Assembly: GCA_045590935.1 (NCBI GenBank)
Contig: JAZNSA010000024.1
Coordinates: 1 to 23,417 of the forward strand
DNA length: 23,417 nucleotides
Direction: 5' to 3'
DNA from: CAKSHP01 sp045590935
Lineage (GTDB): Bacteria; Bacillota; Clostridia; UBA1381; UMGS1253
Part shown: positions 16,119 through 22,964 of the stretch, one piece after another
Layout: each line of letters begins with the position of its first letter
Position numbering within the stretch: position 1 is the first letter of the stretch
The notes under the pieces: model-generated
Databases searched by the model: none
The model's input: the letters and a program-made list of their open reading frames with translations, nothing else
Told to the model about the DNA's origin: nothing
Translations under genes and position numbers: made by a program

Positions 16119-17603
16119 ATGCGCAAAACCATATTTGGAAAGATACTTGTTATAGTGGTGCTTGTATTTTTCGTTTCAAATATTTTGACGGGCGTTCTTG
16201 TTATATCTTTTTTTGGCAACTATGCGCAAAACCAAAGGCTTCAAGCGCTAAAAAACGTTGCGCCCCAGATTGCGGAGCTAACATATACGATATATGCCGA
16301 CTCAAGAGTAACAAATCCCGAGTATGTTGATATGTACAATGTTATATATCAAAGAAATATCGACAGCATAAGTCAGATTTCGGAATCGGAAATTATTGTT
16401 ACAACAAAAAGCGGAAGAATTTTTGCATCATCCCAAACCGCTGTTCTTGGCGAAAAAGCGATAATCGCTCATAGTGAGCTTGAAAGCGCACTTCGAGGCA
16501 AGGTTGACCAATCGGTAGGCACGCTTGATAACATATTTGAAGAAAAAAGGCTTATAGTTTCATATCCTATAATGCACGACAACGAAGTTTTCGGAGTCAT
16601 TTTTCTATCATCTGCAATGCCTGATATAGGGCGTGATAAGCTTACAATTTTCAGGTTGTTTGTTATAATAAGCTCAATAGTTTTGCTTGTTGCTGCGGCA
16701 GTTATATATGCAATGTCGAAAAGAATCTCAAAGCCGCTTAACAAGCTTAATATGGCGGCAAAGGAAATAGCAAGCGGAAAATTTGACACAACAGTTGAGG
16801 TTGTTGGCGACGACGAAATAAGCGAACTTAGTAAAACCTTTAATTATATGACGTCGTCATTGCAACAGCTAGACTCAACTCAAAAGAACTTTATTGCAAA
16901 CGCATCGCACGAGCTGAGAACTCCAATAACAACGATTTCAGGCTTTTTAGAAAAAATACTTGACGGAACAATCGACGACGAAAAAAAGCAAAAAGAATAT
17001 CTTTCAATTTCATATAACGAGTCGAAAAGATTAGCCAGATTAGTGAGCGATATGCTTGATATTTCAAAAATGTCTCTCGGAAAATTCACGGTAACAAAAT
17101 CAAACTTTGATTTAGCTGAGCTTTTGAGGCTCTCGGTTATAAAATTCAGCGATGCTCTGGATGAAAAATTCTTAGATATAAATATAGATTTTTCAAGCGA
17201 TAAAATTAATGTGTTTGCGGATAAGGATGCGATTTCAAGAGTTATAACAAATCTTTTCGATAACGCAATTAAATTTTCTGATATGAATACAATTATAGGT
17301 ATTCAGGTCGTAACAAAGGGTGATAAGGCTTTTGTTGCTGTTTCAAACGATGGCGTCGGAATTGACCCCGAGGACATCTCTCACGTATTTGAAAGATTTT
17401 ACAAATCGGACAAATCGCGAAATAACAAACGAGGAACGGGCTTAGGGCTTCATATCGTACAAAACATTTTATCTCTTCACGATGAAACAATTGCAGTTAA
17501 AAGCGTTGCTCTTGAGGGCAATGAATACTCTTTTAGCCAGACCCATCCCGCTCGTCGTACAACATTTCTTTTCACTCTGAAGCTTTCGCAAAATTTTAAT
17601 TAG
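16119..17603 (+). CDS. Membrane sensor histidine kinase
   Basis: The 494-residue kinase has a first membrane segment at about residues 7-31 and an extracytoplasmic sensor region at about 32-177. The sensor part includes ISESEIIVTTKSGRIFASS and fits a Cache/PAS-like fold. A second membrane segment lies at about 178-198, and a HAMP linker at 199-250 (KRISKPLNKLNMAAKEIASG). The phospho-acceptor is H264 in NASHELRTPITT. The catalytic domain has the N-box NLFDNAIKFS and G-boxes NDGVGIDPED and GTGLGLHIV. The start ATG at 16119 follows CGGAGG. It is the partner of the preceding response regulator and lies 46 nt before the HtrA gene. Confidence 0.95.
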   Translation: MRKTIFGKILVIVVLVFFVSNILTGVLVISFFGNYAQNQRLQALKNVAPQIAELTYTIYADSRVTNPEYVDMYNVIYQRNIDSISQISESEIIVTTKSGRIFASSQTAVLGEKAIIAHSELESALRGKVDQSVGTLDNIFEEKRLIVSYPIMHDNEVFGVIFLSSAMPDIGRDKLTIFRLFVIISSIVLLVAAAVIYAMSKRISKPLNKLNMAAKEIASGKFDTTVEVVGDDEISELSKTFNYMTSSLQQLDSTQKNFIANASHELRTPITTISGFLEKILDGTIDDEKKQKEYLSISYNESKRLARLVSDMLDISKMSLGKFTVTKSNFDLAELLRLSVIKFSDALDEKFLDINIDFSSDKINVFADKDAISRVITNLFDNAIKFSDMNTIIGIQVVTKGDKAFVAVSNDGVGIDPEDISHVFERFYKSDKSRNNKRGTGLGLHIVQNILSLHDETIAVKSVALEGNEYSFSQTHPARRTTFLFTLKLSQNFN

Positions 17604-17649
17604 TAGCTTTAGAATTAATATAATAAATTTTAATATGAGGTGAATAACA

Positions 17650-19095
17650 ATGGATTTAAATAATTTTGAAAACAAAAACAACCAAAACTCTGATATCGAC
17701 AACAAAAACGAAAATGATTTTGAGATAGATATTATTGAAGAGAACAATGAAAACAGTGATTTAGGCAATTCAAGCGCAGATTTTTCATACGATGTCAAAG
17801 ATAAGACTGAGCAAACGTATGACCCCGATTTTGAAGCTTCTTCTGCAAATGTTCACGTTACAGACGACGTTGACAAAAGCAATTTAGATGATACAACTAA
17901 CTATAAGCATCCCAAGCACCCTGTTTTAAAGCCCGTTTTGATAAGCGTTTTAATAAACATTATTGTTACTGCTCTTATATGCTCTGCTTTTGTAGCAGTA
18001 TATACAATTTTTGGAAAAATAAGGCTTGGCAAGGGCTTTGACGATACTATGATAGTTTTCCGAGACGGAGAGGACCTTCGCCAGAAGGTTGATGTAAACG
18101 AAGCGCTTGCAACTCTTGCAAGCGACGGTGAAAAGCCTCTTACAACTCAGGAAATCGCAAGAAAGGTTGGTCCTGCCGTTGTTGGAATAGTTTCAACAGG
18201 CGAGGCGAGCAATGGATTTTTTACTCAGAATTACGAAAGCAGCGGCAGCGGAATATTAATAAGTGCCGACGGATATATCGTAACAAACAACCACGTTGTA
18301 GAGGGTGCAAAGCAGGTTAAGGTAATTTTAAATACAAATGATGAATATGAGGCAAAGCTTATAGGCTCAGATACAAAAACAGACCTTGCAGTTATAAAAA
18401 TTGAAGCAGAGGGGCTAACCTGGGCAGCGTTTGGAAATTCTTCGGGAATAGAGGTTGGCGAACCAGTTGTTGCAATTGGAAATCCTCTTGGTATGGAGCT
18501 TGCGGGCACTGTAACAAAAGGAATTGTTAGCGCAACAAACCGTTCAATTGAGGTCGACGGAAAGGTTTTCACTCTTATCCAGACCGATACTGCAATCAAT
18601 TCGGGTAATTCGGGCGGTGCGTTGGTTAACTGTTACGGCGAAGTAATTGGAATAAACAGTGCAAAGCTTGCGGCGTCGGGTGTTGAAGGACTAAGCTTTG
18701 CAATTCCCGCAGACGTTGCAAAGCCTATAATCGAAGATTTAATTGAGGTAGGCTATGTTCAAAACAGACCTTCAATAGGCATAATAGGTCATGATATAAC
18801 ATCTGAGGAAGCAGAGGCGTACGAGCTTGAAATAGGCGTGCTTGTTTTCAACGTAGTAGATAATTCTGCCGCTAAAGCCGCAGGTATTCAGCGCGGTGAT
18901 ATAATCATTGAATGTCAGGGCGAAAAAATCAAGACAGTTGCGGAATTGAACGCCGTTCGCGACAAATACAAAGCAGGCGACGAAATAACCTTAAAAATCG
19001 TTCGTGATGATGATACTATTGATATAAAGGTTGTTTTGGGGCACGAAGAGCAACCGAAGGAAACAAAACAGCCTGTTCAAAGATTTCCATACTAA
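17650..19095 (+). CDS. HtrA/DegP-like membrane-anchored serine protease with PDZ domain
   Basis: The 481-residue protein opens with an Asn/Asp/Glu-rich cytoplasmic region of about 90 residues. One membrane helix follows (about 93-121, LKPVLISVLINIIVTALIC in part). The extracytoplasmic S1C trypsin-like domain carries H215 in VTNNHVVEGA, D245 in KTDLAVIKI and S321 in NSGNSGGALV, a complete triad. A single PDZ domain spans about 375-465 (AAGIQRGDIIIECQGEKI). Such proteases degrade or refold misfolded secreted proteins. The start ATG at 17650 follows GAGGTGA. It is the last gene of the two-component operon. The long acidic N-terminal tail is typical of clostridial HtrA proteins. Confidence 0.95.
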   Translation: MDLNNFENKNNQNSDIDNKNENDFEIDIIEENNENSDLGNSSADFSYDVKDKTEQTYDPDFEASSANVHVTDDVDKSNLDDTTNYKHPKHPVLKPVLISVLINIIVTALICSAFVAVYTIFGKIRLGKGFDDTMIVFRDGEDLRQKVDVNEALATLASDGEKPLTTQEIARKVGPAVVGIVSTGEASNGFFTQNYESSGSGILISADGYIVTNNHVVEGAKQVKVILNTNDEYEAKLIGSDTKTDLAVIKIEAEGLTWAAFGNSSGIEVGEPVVAIGNPLGMELAGTVTKGIVSATNRSIEVDGKVFTLIQTDTAINSGNSGGALVNCYGEVIGINSAKLAASGVEGLSFAIPADVAKPIIEDLIEVGYVQNRPSIGIIGHDITSEEAEAYELEIGVLVFNVVDNSAAKAAGIQRGDIIIECQGEKIKTVAELNAVRDKYKAGDEITLKIVRDDDTIDIKVVLGHEEQPKETKQPVQRFPY

Positions 19096-19284
19096 TATTT
19101 ACTAAAAGAGGCTGTAAAAAAGTCCCTACGAAAAATGAAGGTTTGACCAAAACCAGTAAAATCATCTCTTTTTCTTGGCGGAGGAGGACTATGCCTCCAA
19201 AAATGCAAGTTTTTTTCACAATACCAATTACTATTGAAATGATACTATATAGGAGCAGAGAAATCGAGAACTTGCTACACATTA
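19096..19284. other. Gene-free stretch with possible mobile-element scar
   Basis: No convincing gene is present. A 9-bp direct repeat, TAAAAGAGG, occurs at 19103-19111 and 19283-19291 and flanks 171 nt. The left copy runs into GAGGCTGTAAAAAAGTCC, which looks like the terminal repeat style of some insertion sequences. A small GGAGG/CCTCC hairpin lies near 19182-19200. The interpretation as a scar is tentative. Confidence 0.25.
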
Positions 19285-19332
19285 AAAGAGGAGCACAAGC
19301 CCAAATAAAAATTTGGCGTTGTGCTCCTCTTT
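19285..19332. terminator. Bidirectional terminator between htrA and the small membrane gene
   Basis: AAAGAGGAGCACAA (19285-19298) pairs perfectly with TTGTGCTCCTCTTT (19319-19332). An inner stem CCAAAT/ATTTGG has an AAAA loop. T-rich sequence follows in both directions. It can end the htrA transcript and that of the convergent gene ending at 19357. Confidence 0.8.
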
Positions 19333-19356
19333 ATTATATTTTTCAAGCTGTTAATT

Positions 19357-19656
19357 TTAGTCGCTTTCGTGCTTATTCTTTTTTTCCTTCTTTGCCGCCT
19401 TTTCCCTCTCCTCTTTTAAAATACCTTTCCAAACATTGTTTGCATTTTCTCTCAAAACCTCAAAGATAACAAAAAGCGTTAAAAATACGGCGCCAACAAT
19501 CAAAATCGCCGTTGCCTTGGTAAACAAACCAAACGCAAAGGCAGGCACCCCTAAAACCAGAAAAATAATCATTGCAATTTTAATTTTATTCATTTTTGAA
19601 TACACTAAAAATTTCTTTTTATCCGCTTCACTTAATTTAGACAAATCTTTTTTCAT
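19357..19656 (-). CDS. Small two-helix membrane protein, unknown function
   Basis: The 99-residue product has a charged N-terminus (KKDLSKLSEADKKK), two hydrophobic segments at about residues 27-45 (IAMIIFLVLGVPAFAFGLF) and 49-68, and a lysine- and glutamate-rich cytoplasmic tail ending KKEKKNKHESD. That is a two-pass membrane hairpin. No family is recognised. The start at ATG 19656 follows GGAGG with five-base spacing. An ATG four codons upstream (19668) overlaps that ribosome binding site and is less likely. It lies 24 nt after the broken beta-helix gene on the same strand and ends at a strong terminator. Confidence 0.75.
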   Translation of the reverse strand: MKKDLSKLSEADKKKFLVYSKMNKIKIAMIIFLVLGVPAFAFGLFTKATAILIVGAVFLTLFVIFEVLRENANNVWKGILKEEREKAAKKEKKNKHESD

Positions 19657-19680
19657 TTTATCCTCCATCCGTTTCTCATA

Positions 19681-20032
19681 CTATTTCTCAATAAAATTTT
19701 CACAATTATCAACGCTTAAAACCTTTTTATAATCCTCTTTATACTCATCGCTCACCTTGAAATGGCAATTTACAAGCGCAAGATTTTTTATATTATAAAA
19801 TGCCGCAAATGATTTAACAATATCCTTCGGTGCTTTTCTGTCCCACAAAAGATTATTTCCGGCAAACGAAACATCAATATTCTCTAAGAGGAAATCCGAT
19901 GCAATTCCGCCGCCTATTGAATACAAAAGTGCCTCTCTCCTTGGCACACTCGTAGGTGGCGGCTTGAATCTGCTTTGTACAAACTGTTTTTCCGTCTGCT
20001 ATGGCTCCGAAATCTTTAATATTAACTTCCAT
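19681..20032 (-). pseudogene. Internally deleted right-handed beta-helix (pectate lyase/GH28-like) gene
   Basis: The minus strand from ATG 20032 (GAGGTG upstream) encodes MEVNIKDFGAIADGKTVC and then QIQAATYECAKERGTFVF. This is the classic N-terminus of pectate-lyase-3/GH28 proteins (DFGA-DG-T, then IQ-A). The frame stops about 44-50 codons in. A second frame ending at 19681 gives a beta-helix C-terminus: GGGIASDFLLENIDVSFAG, AFYNIKNLALVNC, then VDNCENFIEK. The two pieces join near 19925-19945 in different frames. Full-length relatives have several hundred residues, so the central helix is missing. The deletion plus frameshift leaves no functional enzyme. An 88-residue GTG-started ORF covers only the C-terminal piece. 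Confidence 0.75.
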
Positions 20033-20187
20033 TTTTCATAGCACCTCAATTTATTTTGCCGACACTTTATAATAAAAATGTGAAATAGATTTTTTCTCGT
20101 CGCAAAGGGACATATCGCATCTTTAGATATATCTCATACAAAGTACATATCGCAAATTCTGTCAGGAATTTATATAATGAGTTCACA
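20033..20187. other. Gene-free spacer with a long-range inverted repeat
   Basis: AAAATGTGAA (20075-20084) is complementary to TTCACATTTT (20182-20191), closing a loop of about 97 nt. Inside is AAATTC/GAATTT (near 20154-20171), and CATATCGCA occurs twice. The right arm abuts the first structured element. No ORF is present. Confidence 0.5.
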
Positions 20188-20343
20188 TTTTAGATGCCCA
20201 AGAATTCATTTTACCAGGAGTAAAAATGCTTGCTTGCAAGGGCATTTTATAAGGCGCCGTCAATGGCTGTAGTGGTCGAAGACCGCAAGAAAGCCGATAG
20301 GCTTTCATAAATTTTGCAAAGCAAAATTTAGTATACAGTCATT
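20188..20343 (+). repeat. Structured tandem element, copy 1 (four-way junction)
   Basis: After a TTTAGATGCC-type lead-in, a 58-nt block (20207-20264) is identical to copy 2. Then comes a compact fold. P1 pairs 20262-20271 with 20334-20343 (10 bp, one G-T). P2 is GTGGTC/GACCGC (20272-20286). P3 is GAAAGCC/GGCTTTC (20289-20306). P4 is a perfect 10-bp stem with an AAA loop (20308-20330). Within the block, AGGAG at 20216-20220 precedes ATG at 20226 and an eight-codon ORF (MLACKGIL, stop at 20250-20252). The strand is assigned from that micro-ORF and is not certain. It could be an RNA gene or a mobile hairpin repeat. Confidence 0.7.
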
Positions 20344-20359
20344 ATAAAATTCGTGTACA

Positions 20360-20513
20360 ATTTAGATGCCGCAAAATCATTTTACCAGGAGTAAAAATGC
20401 TTGCTTGCAAGGGCATTTTATAAGGCGCCGTCAATTGTTGCAGTGCTCGAAAGAGCACAAAAGAGCCACAGCTCTTAAGAATTTTATGTAATAAAATTCT
20501 GTATGCAACAATT
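20360..20513 (+). repeat. Structured tandem element, copy 2 (four-way junction)
   Basis: The identical 58-nt block is at 20378-20435, exactly 171 nt from copy 1. P1 pairs 20433-20442 with 20504-20513 (10 bp perfect). P2 is GTGCTC/GAGCAC (20443-20458). P3 is AAGAGC/GCTCTT (20461-20476). P4 is AGAATTTTAT/ATAAAATTCT (20478-20500, loop GTA). The sequence differs from copy 1 in P1-P4 but every helix is kept. The micro-ORF MLACKGIL repeats at 20397-20423. The element ends 47 nt past the sigK stop, on the opposite strand to that gene. Confidence 0.7.
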
Positions 20514-20560
20514 ATACCACTTTAATCCTTTAAAAGCAACAATATTTAACAAAATATTTT

Positions 20561-21262
20561 CTATGCTTCCGAAAGATATTTTTTGAGCTTTTCCGTTGCC
20601 TTTTTTTCAATTCTTGACACGTACGAACGAGATATATCAAGCCTTTTTGCAATCTCTCGCTGAGGAAACTCACTAAATCCATCAAGTCCATAACGCATAA
20701 CTATAATTTTCTTTTCTCTTTCAGTAAGGCAAATATTAATTGCCTCATACAACTTTTTTTCTCTGCTTTGCTGACATATTCTATCTGTTATATCATCGTC
20801 GTCGCTTCCTATTATATTCAAAAGAGATATGCTGTTTCCTTCCGAATCTGTTCCTATTGGGTCTTGAAGCGAAACCTCAGCAGGTTTATGCTTGTTTGCC
20901 CGCAAAAGCATCAGAATTTCATTTTGTATGCACCTTGCGGCATACGTTGCAATACGATTTTGCTTTGCTTTATCAAAGCTGTCAATCGCTTTAATAAGCC
21001 CTATTGTTCCGACGGATATTAAGTCCTCCGCATCATATAAGCTGTTTTGCGAATATTTTTTTGCTATATGTGCAACAAGGCGCAAATTGTGCTCAATCAA
21101 AATATTTCTTGCCTCAAAATCGCCGCCTGCTGCCATTGCAAGATACTTTTTTTCTTCCTCCGCGCTAAGCGGTTTTGGAAATGAATTTTTATCTCCGACA
21201 TATCCCGCAAGAAAAAAATTCGCAAAAAAAGAATATAGTAAAGCAAAAAAAGAATATAACAT
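20561..21262 (-). CDS. sigK: RNA polymerase sporulation sigma factor SigK
   Basis: The 233-residue sigma-70 family protein directs late mother-cell transcription (coat and cortex genes). It has a hydrophobic N-terminal stretch of about 20 residues, then GYVGDKNSFPKPLSAEEEKKYL, as in pro-sigma-K. Region 2 follows: ARNILIEHNLRLVAHIAKKY, DLISVGTIGLIKAIDSFD, and ATYAARCIQNEILM. Region 4 reads LTEREKKIIVMRYGLDG, then the helix-turn-helix QREIAKRLDISRSYVSRIEKKA. The start ATG at 21262 follows GGGGAG by nine bases; a GTG at 21271 overlaps that site. The gene is continuous, with no skin-type element. Its hydrophobic N-terminus suggests activation by proteolysis. Confidence 0.92.
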   Translation of the reverse strand: MLYSFFALLYSFFANFFLAGYVGDKNSFPKPLSAEEEKKYLAMAAGGDFEARNILIEHNLRLVAHIAKKYSQNSLYDAEDLISVGTIGLIKAIDSFDKAKQNRIATYAARCIQNEILMLLRANKHKPAEVSLQDPIGTDSEGNSISLLNIIGSDDDDITDRICQQSREKKLYEAINICLTEREKKIIVMRYGLDGFSEFPQREIAKRLDISRSYVSRIEKKATEKLKKYLSEA

Positions 21263-21294
21263 ATAAATCACTCCCCTATATTGATTTATATGCT

Positions 21295-21320
21295 ATAAAC
21301 AAACTAAAATGTATGTCCTT
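21295..21320. promoter_or_regulatory. SpoIIID-like boxes and sporulation -10 upstream of sigK
   Basis: ATAAACAAAC at 21295-21304 (plus strand) fits the SpoIIID consensus WWRRACARNY at all ten positions. AAGGACATAC, on the minus strand at 21320-21311, fits nine of ten. The overlapping CATACATT (minus strand, 21315-21308) resembles a sigma-E -10, but no good -35 is seen. This is suggestive only, since matches are not rare in AT-rich DNA. Confidence 0.4.
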
Positions 21321-21464
21321 AAAATATAAAAGCAATACGCTTAAAATGCAACTTATTAAAGTTAATAATTTCGCTGTTCAAGCCTGAATATCTTCAAGAT
21401 TATTTAAAGTCTGCTTATACTGTTTTGGTGTTTTAGCTTATCTTCTTTAAATCTTCATACTATC

Positions 21465-22274
21465 TCATTTTTCATCCTCCTCGTTACCGTTAAGCACAGG
21501 GATAAAATGCCTTGCAAACTTTCCCTTTCCCCTTGTTTTAACATAGAAAAATCCAATCACGCTAAATATTACCGCTCCGATAAAATTAACAAACAAATCC
21601 TTCATTGTATCATAAATACCAATATCTAAATACCCGTCAACCGCAAGCTTTTGCCCATTAACAGCCACCTCATTTATTCCATCAATAACAACTGCAGAAT
21701 TTGAATTTGTTGCATCAAGCATCGTTGACGAAATATAATTTACAACAGTATCCTTTTGCATATCCGTTTTAATAAAAAGGTCGCACGAAAACTCAAAAAA
21801 TTCCCATAGCACACCAATCGTCATAGAAAAGCAAAAAGCAACAATCGCCAAATACAACGGCGAGAGCGTAAACTTTATTTTTTCATTTCTGTTTAATATA
21901 TCAAGAAGGGCAAACCCTATTGCGGCACACAAAAAACCGTTTACCGTATGCAGCATCGTATCCCAGCCTTGATATTTTATATAATAACAGCTTATTTCGC
22001 CAAGAATTTCAGCCGCAAAAACAAAAAGCAAAATTATTATTTCCAAAGTGGTAGGAAGCTGTATTCCAAGGTTTTTTTCTACAAACGCAGGCGCCAAAAA
22101 AAGCACCAAAGAGAGCACGCATAAAAACACATTTTCATAATTGCCCCTGGCAAAAGAAATAACCGCTGCACCAATAACAAGTATTCTCAGCACAAGATAT
22201 ACCGCAAAAACGAGCTTATTATTTTTTATATGCTCCTTTATTTGCCTGATACTTTGTCTTTTGTTTTTTTTCAT
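21465..22274 (-). CDS. Polytopic membrane protein, DUF2238/YjdF-like
   Basis: The 269-residue protein has a basic N-terminus and at least six hydrophobic segments, roughly at residues 22-43, 48-66, 74-93, 108-126, 138-158 and 228-248. Conserved-looking polar motifs inside the membrane region are WDTMLHTVNGFL and GVLWEFFEFSCDLF. The paired W/D/H and W-E-E-D pattern recalls the DUF2238 (YjdF) family of unknown function. A soluble loop of about 60 residues precedes the last helix (NVID-type sequence near VVIDGINEVAVNG). The start ATG at 22274 follows AGGGGAA. It lies between spoIIID and sigK on the same strand, which may hint at a sporulation or envelope role; nothing else supports that. Confidence 0.75.
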   Translation of the reverse strand: MKKNKRQSIRQIKEHIKNNKLVFAVYLVLRILVIGAAVISFARGNYENVFLCVLSLVLFLAPAFVEKNLGIQLPTTLEIIILLFVFAAEILGEISCYYIKYQGWDTMLHTVNGFLCAAIGFALLDILNRNEKIKFTLSPLYLAIVAFCFSMTIGVLWEFFEFSCDLFIKTDMQKDTVVNYISSTMLDATNSNSAVVIDGINEVAVNGQKLAVDGYLDIGIYDTMKDLFVNFIGAVIFSVIGFFYVKTRGKGKFARHFIPVLNGNEEDEK

Positions 22275-22381
22275 TAAAAAATTTCCCCTAACGCATTATT
22301 TTCAAGCATCAAAATCCGAAAATTAAAAACTTATAATTCGACAATGCTCTGCTTTTATTTTAGCATTTTTTATAGTTTATG

Positions 22382-22666
22382 TCAATCATAATCTCTTTTA
22401 TATTGCCCCTTTTTCTCCTTAATAGACAAATATTTTTCCCTTGTTGCAATCCCTCCTCTTATATGGCGTGTTTCTCGGTTATTATCTAATATTTCTCTTA
22501 CAATTTTATATAACGTAGGATTGATTTTTTCAAGTCTGTAAGCAACATCTTTATGAACTGTTGACTTTGATATATTATATTTTTTTGCCGTCTGCCTGAC
22601 AGTTGCCCTGTTTTCAATAATGTAGCGAGCAAATAATATTGTTCTTTCTTCAATATAATCATTCAC
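22382..22666 (-). CDS. spoIIID: Sporulation transcriptional regulator SpoIIID
   Basis: The 94-residue DNA-binding protein matches SpoIIID closely. It has an N-terminal NDYIEERTILFARYIIE and a helix-turn-helix TVRQTAKKYNISKSTVHKDV (about residues 22-41). The signature INPTLYKIVREILDNN leads into RHIRGGIATREKY and a basic tail. In known spore formers SpoIIID acts in the mother cell after sigma-E, turning genes on or off and activating sigK. The start is GTG at 22666, with GAGAGG at eight-base spacing. A GTG three codons upstream would overlap that site. A CTCATAT/ATATGAG hairpin (22678-22698) lies just upstream of the ribosome binding site in the leader. Confidence 0.92.
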   Translation of the reverse strand: MNDYIEERTILFARYIIENRATVRQTAKKYNISKSTVHKDVAYRLEKINPTLYKIVREILDNNRETRHIRGGIATREKYLSIKEKKGQYKRDYD

Positions 22667-22889
22667 ATTAAACACCTCTCATATTTGAAATATATGAGGG
22701 GTATTATTCTGTTATGAATATTTATTGCCATTTTACAAACATTGAACTTATTTTTTTGTTTACATTATAATCTTTTTGGAAATCACCCTCAATCGCCTAT
22801 ATTCCTACCGCTCGGAAGTTATTAAAAATCTCAATCGCCTTTAAAAACTTGTAGTATATAAAAATACTTTGCGATTATTCTATAATTTG

Positions 22890-22953
22890 CCAAACAATAT
22901 TAAACTATAAGTATATAAATATTCTTTTAGTATTTGTAAATAATATAGTTTGG
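22890..22953. promoter_or_regulatory. Inverted repeat in the leader of the XRE regulator gene
   Basis: CCAAACAATATT (22890-22901) and AATATAGTTTGG (22942-22953) are complementary at 11 of 12 positions, separated by 40 nt. The right arm touches the GGGG ribosome binding site. A TATAAT at 22881-22886 could be a -10. It may be an operator for autoregulation or an mRNA hairpin masking the ribosome binding site. Confidence 0.45.
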
Positions 22954-22964
22954 GGTGTGTTGCC

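Noticed and set aside
19016..19282. Minus-strand 88-residue ORF opposite the htrA 3' end
   Set aside because: It overlaps htrA coding sequence, has no ribosome binding site and spans the possible mobile-element scar; no family resemblance.
20262..20513. tRNA-like cloverleaves in the tandem elements
   Set aside because: The three arms have loops of only 3-4 bases. There is no seven-base anticodon or T loop, no TTC motif and no CCA end.
20541..20558. AATATTT/AAATATT hairpin just past the sigK stop as terminator
   Set aside because: The stem is AT-only and has no T-run on the minus strand; too weak to call.
20561..21262. skin-element interruption of sigK
   Set aside because: The sigK frame is continuous through regions 2 and 4 and no recombinase gene is nearby.
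22343..22371. Terminator-like AATGCT/AGCATT hairpin followed by T residues
   Set aside because: It is oriented for the plus strand, where no gene lies upstream. On the minus strand, after spoIIID, no T-run follows.
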